Positions 18,624-28,342 are shown, counted from the stretch's first letter. The stretch is DNA of 64,000 nucleotides from Oscillospiraceae bacterium (GCA_018053145.1 JAGPMA010000006.1:1-64000); one strand, 5' to 3'. The notes: generated by a model not told the origin, from the letters alone. Translations and numbers: made by a program.

Positions 18624-20495
18624 ATGAAAAAAACAACTTCCTTTTTACTCGCCCTATGCTTAACAATCGGCCTTACCATGCCGAATGCCCAAGCGGCATC
18701 ATCGACTGCCACCTCCGCACAACAAATTATTCAGGCTCTTGGTATCGTTACAGGCGATGAAACAGGAAACCTTAATCTTACCGGTAACGTAACAAGAGCT
18801 GAGTTCGCAAAAATGATGATAGCTGCCTCCATCTATAAGGACACTATTAGCTCAACCGCTAAATCCTCGCCCTTTAAGGACGTAAAATACACACATTGGG
18901 CGGCTTCCTACGTTCAGGCGGCAGTCACTTCCGGCTGGCTAACCGGCTATACCGACGGCACATACAAACCGGACAATAATGTCAAGCTTGAAGAGGCCGT
19001 TTCCGCAGTACTAAAGATGCTGGGCTATGCATCTTCCGACTTTACGGGGTCTTTCCCTGAAGCGCAGCTTGCAAAATACACTGCGCTCGGTCTCAACGTT
19101 AACATCTCAAAAACGCAAGGTCAGGTTCTAACCCGTCAGGATTGCATCAATCTATTCTATAATCTTATGAGCACCAAGAACAAAAGCGGAAACTATTACG
19201 CCACAACCTTGGGCTACACCGTTAACAGTTCCGGCAAGCTCGATTATTCCTCCCTGGTTCTCGCCAACATGGAAGGCCCCTTTATCGTGGAGAATTCCTC
19301 TTGGAGTTCTGACCTGCCCTTCACGGCAAGCGCTGCGGCAGTTTACAAAAACGGCTCAGCTTCCAGCATTTCCGCCGTATCGAATTATGACGTATATTAC
19401 TACAACACCGGAATGAAAACAGTATGGGTTTACCGCAACCGTGTGAGCGGCGTCTACACCGCGGCCTCGCCCAGCACGTCCGCGCCGACTTCCGTAACGG
19501 TGGCGGGTAAAACCTATTCGATTGCCTCATCAACAGCCGCCTATGCGCTGTCAGACATGGGTTTATACGGCATAGGCACCACCGTAACGCTTCTGCTAGG
19601 CATGGAGGGGAGCGTTGTTGGAGTTGTGTCAGCGGATAATATCTCGACAACTAAATATGGTTTTGTAACTGCAACAGGCACTAGCACCTATACTGACAGC
19701 TCAGGCAGCAGCTACACGTCAGCGACCGTTACTGTGACCTGCACGGACGGAAACTCCTATGAATATGCCGCAAGCTCCGGCTTGAGCAAGGGCAGCATGG
19801 TTATGGTGAGCTTCTCGGGGGAAAAGGCTTCAGTTACTATGCTAAGCGACACCTACCTGTCCGGAACGATAAATTCCACAGGAACGGCTCTTTCAGCTTA
19901 CAGCTTTGCCGGCGACATTGAAATACTGGACTCCACCTCAAACGGCTCCTGTCTCCGAGTTTACCCCTCCAGACTGGCCGGATTGTCCTTAAATTCCTCG
20001 AACATCAGATACTACGTTCTGGATTCTTCCGGCAATATCAGCCACTTGATTCTGAACGATGTGACCGGAGATATGTACTCATACGGTATTTTGACCAGCG
20101 TATCCGAATACAATAGCTCAACAAGCTTGGCTATCAACGGTTCCTATAAATATACCATCAAGGGTGTTACCGGCTCATACAGCAGCTCCTCCTCGGCCTT
20201 CGGGGTGTCGACCGGACCGGCACGGATGGAATTCAGCGGAAGCAGTCTTTTAAGCCTCAAAAATCTGACGGGCTTAAGTCTATCCTCCCTGAATACGTCC
20301 TATGCTACCTCCGGCAGCGACTCAACGCAGTATCCACTCGGCGACGGCGTGTCCGTATATATTTACAGCGGCGGAAGCTATAATCTGTCCAGCGTATCGG
20401 TTGTAAATACAGGCAGTTACTCGCTTTCCGGCTACTATGACAAGCTGCCAAGTGCCGGCGGCAGGATTCGCGTAATCGTGGCATACCCAAACTGA
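18624..20495 (+). CDS. SLH-domain surface protein in the efflux operon
   Basis: 623 residues with a signal peptide (MKKTTSFLLALCLTIGLTMPNAQA). SLH repeats lie at about 28-85 (QIIQALGIVTGDETGNLNLTGNVTRAEFAKMM) and 85-140 (FKDVKYTHWAASYVQAAVTSGWLTGYTDGTYKP), with a third degenerate one. The remainder is Ser/Thr/Gly-rich and low in charge. Linkage 12 bp behind a MacB-like permease suggests a wall-anchored component that works with the exporter, or is regulated with it. GGGAGG precedes the ATG. The GC content of the second half appears higher than in neighbouring genes, judged by eye. Confidence 0.85.
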   Translation: MKKTTSFLLALCLTIGLTMPNAQAASSTATSAQQIIQALGIVTGDETGNLNLTGNVTRAEFAKMMIAASIYKDTISSTAKSSPFKDVKYTHWAASYVQAAVTSGWLTGYTDGTYKPDNNVKLEEAVSAVLKMLGYASSDFTGSFPEAQLAKYTALGLNVNISKTQGQVLTRQDCINLFYNLMSTKNKSGNYYATTLGYTVNSSGKLDYSSLVLANMEGPFIVENSSWSSDLPFTASAAAVYKNGSASSISAVSNYDVYYYNTGMKTVWVYRNRVSGVYTAASPSTSAPTSVTVAGKTYSIASSTAAYALSDMGLYGIGTTVTLLLGMEGSVVGVVSADNISTTKYGFVTATGTSTYTDSSGSSYTSATVTVTCTDGNSYEYAASSGLSKGSMVMVSFSGEKASVTMLSDTYLSGTINSTGTALSAYSFAGDIEILDSTSNGSCLRVYPSRLAGLSLNSSNIRYYVLDSSGNISHLILNDVTGDMYSYGILTSVSEYNSSTSLAINGSYKYTIKGVTGSYSSSSSAFGVSTGPARMEFSGSSLLSLKNLTGLSLSSLNTSYATSGSDSTQYPLGDGVSVYIYSGGSYNLSSVSVVNTGSYSLSGYYDKLPSAGGRIRVIVAYPN

Positions 20496-20510
20496 CATAA
20501 AAAGGCATAA

Positions 20511-20560
20511 ACAACGTCCGGACTAACCTTGAAGGTAAAATCCGGACGTTGTTTTATTTT
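20511..20560. terminator. Bidirectional terminator between SLH gene and corA
   Basis: Arms ACAACGTCCGGA and TCCGGACGTTGT followed by TTTATTTT. Confidence 0.88.
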
Positions 20561-20576
20561 ACTGGCTTGATTGTAA

Positions 20577-21407
20577 CTAAAACCACTTTTTTGCTTTGAA
20601 AAACACAAAACCACCTACTAATACAACAGCGCTCAATATTATCACAAAGGGATAACCAAAGCTCCATCCATATTCGGGCATTTGCAGATTCATCCCATAC
20701 CAGCCGACGATAAGCGTAAGCGGCAAAAATATTGAAGTGATGACCGTGAACACCTTCATTATCTGGTTTTGCTCAATATCGACCTGTGCCTGATACGCCT
20801 CTCTCACCTGAGTAATATATTCGCGGAGATGCACCACCGAATTGAGCAGGTAATCCATCCTCTTGTCAAGTGAAACAAACCTTTTTTGTAGTTCGTCTGA
20901 AAAAGCTTTGTTCACATTCTCTGTTAGATCCTCTGTAATAAGCGCAAGTTGCTCATAATAACGCTTCATTTTCAAAAGCTCACGGCGCAAACTGATAATA
21001 TCTGTCGAACTTTCCGAGTTTGACTTTTTCTCAGTAATAAGTCCGTCCTCAAGGTCGGTAATGCGGTCTTCGGTCTTTTCAAGCTCATACACATCGTTTG
21101 CCGTAAGCGCGTTTAAAAACTGTAGAAGTTGGTTTTGGTTATCAAGCTTCACGTCTATATCGCTCATTAGCTCAATGCAGCGCTTATTGTCACTTATAAA
21201 AACGAAGTCTTCCGCGTCGCAGTAAATGCACACCCTGTCATCCTTTTTTGAAGGATTTTTTATATCGCAATAATAAAAAGCAATCAGTAACGCCCCGCCT
21301 TGCAGTGAAAAGCAAATATGCCGATTTGCAATCAGTCGCGAATAAAAATCAAAGCTCACATAATCAAGCAGCGCTTCGATTCTTCTCATATCCAGCATCT
21401 TACGCAT
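20577..21407 (-). CDS. corA: CorA-family divalent cation transporter
   Basis: 276 residues from the ATG that follows AGGGGG. Cytoplasmic alpha/beta N-terminal domain, long helices (residues about 100-210), then two C-terminal membrane helices. The pore motif is YGMN (GWYGMNLQMPEYGW), followed by a helix ending in a basic tail (FFKAKKWF). CorA proteins are pentameric Mg2+ or Co2+ channels; a Zn2+ efflux relative is possible. Upstream in-frame codons exist, but the chosen start has the best ribosome-binding site. Confidence 0.85.
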   Translation of the reverse strand: MRKMLDMRRIEALLDYVSFDFYSRLIANRHICFSLQGGALLIAFYYCDIKNPSKKDDRVCIYCDAEDFVFISDNKRCIELMSDIDVKLDNQNQLLQFLNALTANDVYELEKTEDRITDLEDGLITEKKSNSESSTDIISLRRELLKMKRYYEQLALITEDLTENVNKAFSDELQKRFVSLDKRMDYLLNSVVHLREYITQVREAYQAQVDIEQNQIMKVFTVITSIFLPLTLIVGWYGMNLQMPEYGWSFGYPFVIILSAVVLVGGFVFFKAKKWF

Positions 21408-21452
21408 GACAAACCCCCTAATGGTTATTGCGAGCATAACTTTTTCAATCTG

Positions 21453-21480
21453 AGTATAGCACAATTTGTAAATCATTCAA
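21453..21480 (-). promoter_or_regulatory. corA promoter
   Basis: Minus strand: TTGAAT (21480-21475), 16-bp spacer, TATACT (21458-21453). Confidence 0.65.
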
Positions 21481-21534
21481 GCAAATTGTAACTCAGAGCT
21501 AAAACGCGCTTCACATTTGCAAAGTAAAGTATGG

Positions 21535-21563
21535 TTGAGTTTTTCTGACAATCGGACTATAAT
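21535..21563 (+). promoter_or_regulatory. Promoter of LUD-domain gene
   Basis: TTGAGT, 17-bp spacer, TATAAT. Confidence 0.7.
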
Positions 21564-21617
21564 TAATTCAAAGCAATACAGCCCATCAATACAAAACTAA
21601 ACATAGGAGGTCAAATA

Positions 21618-22217
21618 ATGATAAACATAGATGAAACCATCAAGAATCTAAACGCACGCGGGTTTGACACCAGCTTTTTTGAAAACGGCAAGGCTGCGGT
21701 AGATTACCTCACTTCCGAGCTCAATAACGAGACCATCGGCTTTGGCGGCAGTATGACGATTGAAGCCCTTGGCCTTTATGAACGTCTTTGTGAGAATAAC
21801 AGCGTTTTCTGGCATTGGAATCCGGGCAGTGAGGGCGCAAGAGAAAAGGCCATCGGCGCTGAGGTTTACATAACTAGCGCTAATGCTGTAGCTCAAACCG
21901 GCGAAATCATTAACATCGACGGCTCCGGAAACAGGGTATCCAGCACTCTTTTCGGCAAGAAGAAGGTTTACATAATTGTTGGTGTCAACAAGCTCTCCGA
22001 GGACTACGACCAAGCTCTCTGGCGAGCGAGAAACATCGCCTCCCCTCTCAATGCAAGACGCTTGAACAAAAACACGCCCTGCGTTAAGGGTGAGCTTAAA
22101 TGCTATGACTGCAAAAGTCCCGAGCGCATCTGCCGTGCCTTAGTCGTGCTGTGGGGCAAAATGAGCAGTATGGAAAAGGTCGAAGTCATTATTATCAACG
22201 AAGAGCTGGGCTATTAA
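21618..22217 (+). CDS. LUD-domain protein (LutC-like)
   Basis: 199 residues matching the LUD (lactate utilisation, DUF162) fold: TIGFGGSMTIEALGLYERL near 38-56, ITSANAVAQTGEIINIDGSGNRVSS at about 92-116 and IIVGVNKLSEDYDQALWRARNIASP near 122-146. A cysteine-rich end (CVKGELKCYDCKSPERICRA) could bind metal. It is single, without LutA/LutB partners, so a lactate role is uncertain. GGAGG precedes the ATG. Confidence 0.85.
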   Translation: MINIDETIKNLNARGFDTSFFENGKAAVDYLTSELNNETIGFGGSMTIEALGLYERLCENNSVFWHWNPGSEGAREKAIGAEVYITSANAVAQTGEIINIDGSGNRVSSTLFGKKKVYIIVGVNKLSEDYDQALWRARNIASPLNARRLNKNTPCVKGELKCYDCKSPERICRALVVLWGKMSSMEKVEVIIINEELGY

Positions 22218-22240
22218 GCTGCGCTCAACGAGAAATTAAA

Positions 22241-22278
22241 AAGCGGACTTCCCTCGTTTTACCGAAGGAGGTCCGCTT
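22241..22278. terminator. Bidirectional terminator
   Basis: Hairpin AAGCGGACTTCCCTCG / CGAAGGAGGTCCGCTT with G-T pairs, between convergent genes. Confidence 0.82.
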
Positions 22279-22307
22279 ATAATTATTGCTTAAAGCGCAA
22301 ATTGTGC

Positions 22308-22856
22308 TTATGTTATGCTGTGCTGTTCTCCGAATTTTTGGTTGTAAAGGTCGATAGCCTTTTGTATTGATGCTATCGCTTCGTCGCGATGCTTGACCTC
22401 TTCAACGCTGGTGGCTTTGCCCTCGAGCATTTTATAAACCGAGAAGAAATGCCTAATTTCTTCAAAAATATGCTTAGGCAAATCGTCAATATCCTTGTAA
22501 GAGTTAAATGTTGGGTCTGCAAAAGGAATCGCAATGATTTTTTCATCGCGCTTGTCATTATCAATCATCATTATCATGCCGATTGGATAACACCTAACCG
22601 TAGCCAGCGGATCGATGGGCTCGCTGCAAAAAACCAGAACATCGAGCGGGTCGTCGTCATCGGCGTAAGTGCGGGGAATAAAGCCATAGTTCGATGGGTA
22701 ATGAGTCGAAGTATAGAGTACCCGGTCAAGAATCAAAAATCCCGTTTCTTTGTCCAACTCGTATTTTTTTTTGCTTCCTTTTTCAATCTCAATAACGGCT
22801 ATAAAATCCTCCGGATTGATTCTTTCGGGATTCACATCATGCCAAATATTACTCAT
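22308..22856 (-). CDS. ppa: Inorganic pyrophosphatase, family I
   Basis: 182 residues. The signature YADDDDPLDVLV carries the metal-binding aspartates. SNYGFIPRTY and KDERIIAIP-like stretches (DKRDEKIIAIPFADP) complete the family I active site. It hydrolyses PPi to 2 Pi in the cytoplasm. Last gene of a minus-strand operon with a phosphate permease and its DUF47 partner, 17 bp after DUF47. GGAGG precedes the ATG. Confidence 0.95.
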   Translation of the reverse strand: MSNIWHDVNPERINPEDFIAVIEIEKGSKKKYELDKETGFLILDRVLYTSTHYPSNYGFIPRTYADDDDPLDVLVFCSEPIDPLATVRCYPIGMIMMIDNDKRDEKIIAIPFADPTFNSYKDIDDLPKHIFEEIRHFFSVYKMLEGKATSVEEVKHRDEAIASIQKAIDLYNQKFGEQHSIT

Positions 22857-22873
22857 TTAATCCTCCTTTCAGA

Positions 22874-23497
22874 TTAAGTGTTTCCGATTACAATACTCTC
22901 TATTATATCCGCAACATTTTCACAGGTATCACAGCATTTTTCAAAAAATTCATAAATCTCGCGCCATGCGATAATTTCAAGAGGATCGGTAGAGGTGGTA
23001 TGAAGGTTTCTCATGCATGCAACATATAAATCGTCGCCGACCTCTTCAAGGCGGTTAATCTCGATTATAAGCTCGTTAAGAGTCTTTGATTTTTTGAAAT
23101 TATGAAACTCCCTAAGCATATCTGTCATAGCTTCACAGCAGCTGATAACGACATCCATAAATTCAAGGCTATCCTGACGAATTTGTGTAACATTGTTGAT
23201 GTAAATGCGTATGAGAATATCCTCTATCGAGTCGGTAACATCATCAATATACTGGCTGAGCTTGAGTATGTCTTCTCTCTCAATCGGGGTGATAAAGGCG
23301 CGAACAATTACAGCCGTCATTTCGTGTCTTTTGTTGTCGCCCTTATGCTCTATCTCGTGAAGCATGACTCGGTTTTCTGGAAGCTTTGCGACATCGAAAT
23401 TTGTGAGAACTTCCTTGAGCATTTTTGCTGCGTCGCAGGACACCTGAGCACTTTCAACAAAGTTATCAAAATAGAATTTATCTGCTTTTTTTGACAT
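22874..23497 (-). CDS. DUF47/PhoU-like regulator of phosphate permease
   Basis: 207 residues, all-helical, with the typical DUF47 (TIGR00153) sequence features EHKGDNKRHEMTAVIVRAFITPIEREDILKLSQYIDDVTD and RLEEVGDDLYVACMRNLH. Members pair with PiT-type permeases and bind metal through conserved E/D residues. Located 20 bp after the pit gene. Confidence 0.9.
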   Translation of the reverse strand: MSKKADKFYFDNFVESAQVSCDAAKMLKEVLTNFDVAKLPENRVMLHEIEHKGDNKRHEMTAVIVRAFITPIEREDILKLSQYIDDVTDSIEDILIRIYINNVTQIRQDSLEFMDVVISCCEAMTDMLREFHNFKKSKTLNELIIEINRLEEVGDDLYVACMRNLHTTSTDPLEIIAWREIYEFFEKCCDTCENVADIIESIVIGNT

Positions 23498-23517
23498 TAT
23501 AAATTATCCTTTCAATC

Positions 23518-24564
23518 TTAAAGTATCACGTTAAATAGTTTTACCATTAAATATCCGATAAGACCGCATCCCGGGAAAGTTAACACCCATGTTAGCACCA
23601 TGTCTTTTACAACCGCGAAATTAACAGCCGACAAGCGCTTTGTTGCGCCGACGCCCATGACTGCGGTTGTTTTCGTGTGGGTCGTACTCACAGGTATACC
23701 AAACAGTGAGGACATAAGCAGGCAAAGCGCGCCTGCAAGATCAGCGGAAAAGCCCTGAAAAACCTCAAGCTTAACCATATCCATTCCCACTGCCTTGATA
23801 ATTTTATAGCCGCCTATCGAAGTTCCGATTGCCATAACAATCGAGCACATAGCCATCATCCATATCGGGAGTTCTGCAGCGCCGGTTGTATCTTGTCCGT
23901 TTACGAGGAACACACCAAGAATGAGAACACCCATAAATTTTTGACCGTCCTGCGCGCCGTGCATAAAGGCCATTGCCGCGCCGCCGCCAATCTGGGCACC
24001 ACGGAAGAAACCTGCCGTTTTCCGCCTGTCCATCTTTCGGCATATAAAGCCCACAAGCTTTGCGATAACAAAGCCGCTCCCGAAGCCAAGGAAGGTTGAA
24101 AGCACCAGTCCGTAAACAACCATGATCCATTTATCCCCGTTAATGCCGCTAAAATTACCCTGAAGGGCAATCGCAGCACCAGACAGTCCGGCTATAAGTG
24201 CATGACTTTCGCTTGTTGGGATTCCGAAGTACCATGCGGCAACCGCCCAAATAATAATGGCGAAGAGTGCGGCACATAGCGCAATTATTGCTGCATCTGT
24301 GTTGCCTTGAAAGTTAACCATGTCCTTAATGGTCATAGCAACAGTCGTGTTAACGAGCGTCATTACAAAAACGCCCAAGAAGTTGAATACCGCAGCCATT
24401 AGGACCGCGGCTTTCGCCGACATTGCGCGTGTTGCGACACAGGTTGCAATGGCATTTGGAGCATCTGTCCAGCCGTTGACAAAAATTACTCCCAGCGTAA
24501 GCAATACTGTTATTAATAATATGGGGTTATCAGCAACTTGACTAATAAACGATAAAAAATCCAT
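23518..24564 (-). CDS. pit: PiT-family inorganic phosphate permease
   Basis: 348 residues with about ten membrane helices. The duplicated PiT signatures are visible: GVIFVNGWTDAPNAIATCVATRAMS in the N-terminal half and AFMHGAQDGQKFMG plus GIPVSTTHTKTTAVMGVG in the C-terminal half. It imports phosphate with H+ or Na+. First gene of pit-DUF47-ppa. The ATG at 24564 is chosen although a TTG lies two codons upstream. Confidence 0.93.
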   Translation of the reverse strand: MDFLSFISQVADNPILLITVLLTLGVIFVNGWTDAPNAIATCVATRAMSAKAAVLMAAVFNFLGVFVMTLVNTTVAMTIKDMVNFQGNTDAAIIALCAALFAIIIWAVAAWYFGIPTSESHALIAGLSGAAIALQGNFSGINGDKWIMVVYGLVLSTFLGFGSGFVIAKLVGFICRKMDRRKTAGFFRGAQIGGGAAMAFMHGAQDGQKFMGVLILGVFLVNGQDTTGAAELPIWMMAMCSIVMAIGTSIGGYKIIKAVGMDMVKLEVFQGFSADLAGALCLLMSSLFGIPVSTTHTKTTAVMGVGATKRLSAVNFAVVKDMVLTWVLTFPGCGLIGYLMVKLFNVIL

Positions 24565-24653
24565 TCCCAAGACTTAACCACTTCCCTCAAATCGTACTAT
24601 TGATGTATATAAACTTCACATAATTATTTTCTCATGTAAAGGAGCCCTGCGCT

Positions 24654-24683
24654 ATTATAAAGTATTGCACGCCTAAAGAGCAA
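24654..24683 (-). promoter_or_regulatory. pit operon promoter
   Basis: Minus strand: TTGCTC (24683-24678), 18-bp spacer, TATAAT (24659-24654). Confidence 0.55.
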
Positions 24684-24766
24684 CATCTTTGTTCAAAATT
24701 TGCAAAAAATAAGTAAACTTTATCAAAAGCTCCAAAAGGCATAATTATAAGGTGCGGATTGCTTAG

Positions 24767-25408
24767 CTATCCGTCATTCTGATCCTCGCTTTGCTTCTTT
24801 TTTAAGAATCTTCGTTTTAGATAAAGGTAACAAATAACTGCACCTACAAGTAAAAGCAAAACAATTGCGGCAGTCGAATACCAGCCGATATACTTAAGAC
24901 TTGTTTCCCAAGCATTGCCTGCAAGCGCTCCGATAAATACGAGGATTGTGTTCCAAACTGCAGTTCCGAGAACGGTTAGGGCAAAAAACGGCAGTGGCTT
25001 CATTTTAGCCATGCCCGCTGGGATTGATATCAAGCTTCGAACGACCGGAATGCATCTGCAAATCAGAACCGCCTTATACTCGTAGCTTTTAAACCAGCTT
25101 TCTGCTCTTGTTACATCGTCGGGCTGCATATGGATTGTTTTTCCGAATTTACCTGAAACGAGCTTTTTAATTCTTTCTCTGCTGAGTACTCTTCCAAGCC
25201 CATATAAAACCGCTGCTCCAAGTGTTGCTCCGAATGTCGCAAATAGTATAACGAGCGGGATGCTCATATCAGCCTGAGTAGTTAAAAAACCGCCAAAGAC
25301 TAAAACCACTTCGGAGGGTATCGGAGGAAATATGTTTTCAACGAATATAAGCAACATAATGCCGATATAGCCGTAGTTATTAATGAATTCAATCAGTGTG
25401 CTCTGCAT
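24767..25408 (-). CDS. DedA-family membrane protein
   Basis: 213 residues. FVENIFPPIPSEVVLVFGGFL at the N-terminus and CRCIPVVRSLISIPAGMAKM in the middle are the diagnostic DedA motifs. Five or so membrane helices and a basic C-terminal tail follow. DedA proteins act as lipid scramblases for undecaprenyl-phosphate or phospholipids and in membrane homeostasis. Single gene. Confidence 0.92.
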   Translation of the reverse strand: MQSTLIEFINNYGYIGIMLLIFVENIFPPIPSEVVLVFGGFLTTQADMSIPLVILFATFGATLGAAVLYGLGRVLSRERIKKLVSGKFGKTIHMQPDDVTRAESWFKSYEYKAVLICRCIPVVRSLISIPAGMAKMKPLPFFALTVLGTAVWNTILVFIGALAGNAWETSLKYIGWYSTAAIVLLLLVGAVICYLYLKRRFLKKKQSEDQNDG

Positions 25409-25575
25409 TTTGAGCTAAGCTCCTTTTCTATTGCCTTGTTTTCCGTTTATGTAAGTTTATCATATATAAGTAAAAAAGAATACATCGAAAACAAAATTCA
25501 CTCACTTTTATAAATATACCCTTTTTACTTAAAAACAACTTACAAATTTCAGTATTTTTATCAGTTTTAAAAAGC

Positions 25576-25608
25576 AAAAAAGGACTGCTCAAAACGCAGT
25601 CCTTTTTT
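25576..25608 (-). terminator. Terminator of the lysine ABC operon
   Basis: Hairpin AAAAAAGGACTGC/GCAGTCCTTTTTT, functional in either direction. Confidence 0.9.
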
Positions 25609-25653
25609 GTATGCACAGAAGAATCTTCCAAAAACACAAGTCGTCGGTACAAC

Positions 25654-26400
25654 TTAACGATCAAAAAATCTTGAGAGAAATTCTTTTGTTTCCTGCTTCT
25701 CAGGATTGCCAAAAATCTGTTCTGGCGGTCCCTCTTCGCAGATAATACCATCCTTCATGAAAACCGTACGGCTTGAAACATCGCGGGCAAAAGCCATCTC
25801 GTGAGTAACGACAATCATGGTAAGCCCTTCACTGACAAGCGTTTTCATAACGTCAAGCACCTCTCCGACCATTTGAGGGTCAAGTGCGCTCGTTGGCTCG
25901 TCGAATAGCAGCACCTCCGGTTCCATCGCAAGTGCTCTTGCTATGGCAACGCGCTGCTTCTGTCCGCCCGAAATTTGGCGCGGCTTTGCATTGATATAGG
26001 GTGCCATGCCCACCTTTTCCAAGTATTCCTTCGCGGTTTTTTCCGCTGTAATTCTATCCCTGTGCAAAACCCTGCGCTGGCCTATCATGCAGTTTTCCAA
26101 AACCGATAGGTTAGCAAAAAGGTTAAAGTTTTGGAACACCATGCCAACCTTTGCGCGATAAGCCGGAATGCTGAAGCCTCTTTCAGTGATATCCTTACCG
26201 TGATAAATAATTTGCCCAGAGCTAGGATTTTCCAGCATATTGATGCAGCGCAAAAGCGTTGACTTTCCTGAGCCCGACGCACCGATGACGCTTGTAACGT
26301 CTCCAACATTAACGGCAAAATCAATGTCGCGCAGAACGAGGTTTTCGCCGAAGGTCTTTCCCAGATGACGGACTTCAAGAATAGATTCGTTCATTTTCAT
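25654..26400 (-). CDS. Amino-acid (lysine) ABC transporter, ATP-binding protein
   Basis: 248 residues: Walker [11 protein letters not shown]-loop [13 protein letters not shown], signature [15 protein letters not shown], Walker [15 protein letters not shown]. Polar amino-acid subfamily. The ATG overlaps the permease stop by 4 bp. Substrate inferred as lysine from the riboswitch at the operon start. A second in-frame ATG two codons in is an alternative start. Confidence 0.94.
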   Translation of the reverse strand: MKMNESILEVRHLGKTFGENLVLRDIDFAVNVGDVTSVIGASGSGKSTLLRCINMLENPSSGQIIYHGKDITERGFSIPAYRAKVGMVFQNFNLFANLSVLENCMIGQRRVLHRDRITAEKTAKEYLEKVGMAPYINAKPRQISGGQKQRVAIARALAMEPEVLLFDEPTSALDPQMVGEVLDVMKTLVSEGLTMIVVTHEMAFARDVSSRTVFMKDGIICEEGPPEQIFGNPEKQETKEFLSRFFDR

Positions 26401-27224
26401 CTTCCCTTCTGTCCGGGCATCATGCCGTCTTTTCTTTGATTGCGAAAGTGAGCCATGCCGCTTGTGTGAGCCAGTGTGTCGGTTGTGGCAAGGTCGAAGC
26501 TGTCGTCACCGTCCATTTTGCTTTCCCACCAGCGCAGAAGAATTGAACTGATAACCGTCATTATCAGATATCCAAACATTTCAATGGTTGCAGACGGGAA
26601 ATATTTGAATGTAAATCCGACTACTGCCCTATGTGCGGCAAAAAACTCAGCAAAACCGATAATGAACATTACCGAGGTGTCCTTAATGTTGATAATAAGG
26701 TTGTTGCCAATCTGCGGCATTATATTCCGCAGAGCCTGCGGAAACACAACTCCCATCATCGTCTGGAAATGCGTCATCCCGATAGCCTTTGCGCCCTCAG
26801 TCTGTCCGGGGTCAACAGAAAGGATTCCGCCGCGCACCGTTTCCGCCATATAAGCACCGGTGTTGATTGATACAACCACAAACGCAGCCAGCCATAAGCT
26901 GCCGAAATGCACCGAATTATTTGTAAAGTACGGCAGTCCGAAATAGATAAAAACAGCTTGAAGTATCATCGGCGTACCTCTGAAAACTTCAACATAAATT
27001 CGTATTAATGCTCTGAGCAGCCACAGAAAAAAGCGTTTTACGATATTGTCGGTCTTGTCACTGGGTATAGTCTGCAGTATGCCGCAGAGAAATCCAATGA
27101 TACAGCCCACAGCGGTTGCTATAACAGCCAAAATAATGGTGTTTTTCATACCGTTTAAGTAGGCAGTATAATTACCTGACCAGAGGCTTACTATGTCTCT
27201 AAAAAGCTCGGCCAATTTATTCAT
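26397..27224 (-). CDS. Amino-acid (lysine) ABC transporter, permease
   Basis: About 275 residues with a HisM-type membrane domain: [20 protein letters not shown] and the coupling loop [28 protein letters not shown]. The C-terminus has a hydrophilic extension of roughly 45 residues ([14 protein letters not shown]...) longer than in the other permease of this window. Upstream in-frame codons exist to 27254; the ATG with the nearer GGGAG-like site was preferred. Confidence 0.9.
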   Translation of the reverse strand: MNKLAELFRDIVSLWSGNYTAYLNGMKNTIILAVIATAVGCIIGFLCGILQTIPSDKTDNIVKRFFLWLLRALIRIYVEVFRGTPMILQAVFIYFGLPYFTNNSVHFGSLWLAAFVVVSINTGAYMAETVRGGILSVDPGQTEGAKAIGMTHFQTMMGVVFPQALRNIMPQIGNNLIINIKDTSVMFIIGFAEFFAAHRAVVGFTFKYFPSATIEMFGYLIMTVISSILLRWWESKMDGDDSFDLATTDTLAHTSGMAHFRNQRKDGMMPGQKGR

Positions 27225-27252
27225 TGCGGCCCATGCTCCCTTCAAATAAGGC

Positions 27253-27278
27253 AAGGCGAATCAAAAGCGACTCGCCTT
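27253..27278 (-). terminator. Intercistronic hairpin between binding-protein and permease genes
   Basis: Arms AAGGCGA and TCGCCTT, with a weak T-rich flank on the minus strand. It has the same position as the attenuator in the other amino-acid ABC operon. Confidence 0.5.
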
Positions 27279-27327
27279 CACCTTGAAAAATAAAAAACTA
27301 TAAGTAATCGTCAATAAGCATCAACGC

Positions 27328-28212
27328 TTAGTTCTTCGTATGTGCGGCAATAGCCTCAGCCATCAGCGCATTAAAATCATCCGCAGTCATCTTGCTGAGA
27401 ACGCTGTTGAGTGCATCTAAAAGAACAGTATTGCCCTTTTGAACGGAAATTCCGATATTGACATCGCTATCGGCTACCTGGAAGTCATCGCCGCTGCCGG
27501 CAAAATCGAGAATAGCCATGTCAGGATATGCGGCAATCGCACCCTGTGCGGTGGGCATATCAGTGCAGACGAAGTCCACCGTTCCGGTTTCGAGAGCCAT
27601 GAGCATAGCGGGAGCATTTTCAGCGGCAGTCTGAATCTTTGCGTCCTTTATCTGGGGCAGGCAGGTGTTATACCAAATGGTTCCGAGCTGACTTGTGCAA
27701 GTACCGCCGGCAAGCTCCGAAATTCCCTTTGCGCTTGCAAATGTGCTGTCCTTAAGTGCGAGGCATACGATAGTCGCATAGAGATAGGGTCCGGCAAAGT
27801 CGACCTCCTCCATACGATCCGGTGTCATTGACTGGCCTGCGATAACAGCGTCAACTGTTCCGGTCTGAACAGCGGGAATTAAAGAATCCCAGTCAAGACG
27901 GACGATTTCAAGTGTCCAGCCGTTGGCTTCGCAGAGCTGCTTTGCCATCATAACGTCGTAGCCGTTGGCAAACTCGGTTGAATCCTTAATAGGTACAGCG
28001 CCGTTAGAATCGTCGGCCTGTGTCCAGTTATAGGGTGCATAGGCACACTCCATAGCAACGGTAAGTACTCCGTCTTCAACGCCGGAGGCAACAGCGGCGG
28101 CAGGAGATGCGGATGCATCGGGGGCGGTGCTTTCAGCAGGAGTCGCGGTCCCGCAGGCGCAAAGGCTGACAAGCATTGTCAGTGCAAGCATAAGTGCAGT
28201 GATTTTTTTCAT
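27328..28212 (-). CDS. Amino-acid (lysine) ABC transporter, substrate-binding lipoprotein
   Basis: 294 residues with a lipoprotein signal (MKKITALMLALTMLVSLCACG), then an Ala/Ser-rich linker. The solute-binding family 3 core includes MECAYAPYNWTQ, GYDVMMAKQLCEANGWTLEIV and LIPAVQTGTVDAVIAGQSMTPDR. The lysine riboswitch in its leader makes lysine the probable ligand. An in-frame ATG two codons upstream (28218) is possible but lies too close to the AGGAAGG site. Confidence 0.92.
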   Translation of the reverse strand: MKKITALMLALTMLVSLCACGTATPAESTAPDASASPAAAVASGVEDGVLTVAMECAYAPYNWTQADDSNGAVPIKDSTEFANGYDVMMAKQLCEANGWTLEIVRLDWDSLIPAVQTGTVDAVIAGQSMTPDRMEEVDFAGPYLYATIVCLALKDSTFASAKGISELAGGTCTSQLGTIWYNTCLPQIKDAKIQTAAENAPAMLMALETGTVDFVCTDMPTAQGAIAAYPDMAILDFAGSGDDFQVADSDVNIGISVQKGNTVLLDALNSVLSKMTADDFNALMAEAIAAHTKN

Positions 28213-28252
28213 AAACATTTTCCTTCCTCATCGATGTTTTGTTTCATACAAC

Positions 28253-28294
28253 AAAAAAACCATGAATTTCTCACTAAAATGAAAAACTCATGGT
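28253..28294 (-). terminator. Lysine riboswitch terminator
   Basis: On the minus strand ACCATGA...TCATGGT forms a hairpin followed by TTTTTTG, about 40 nt before the binding-protein start. It lies downstream of the aptamer and a second 8-bp hairpin (AAGGCGGT/ACCGTCTT, near 28322-28340), so it is the off-state of the switch. Confidence 0.85.
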
Positions 28295-28342
28295 CATACA
28301 TAAACTTAAGCAATGTATACAAGACGGTTTAACCGCCTTTAA

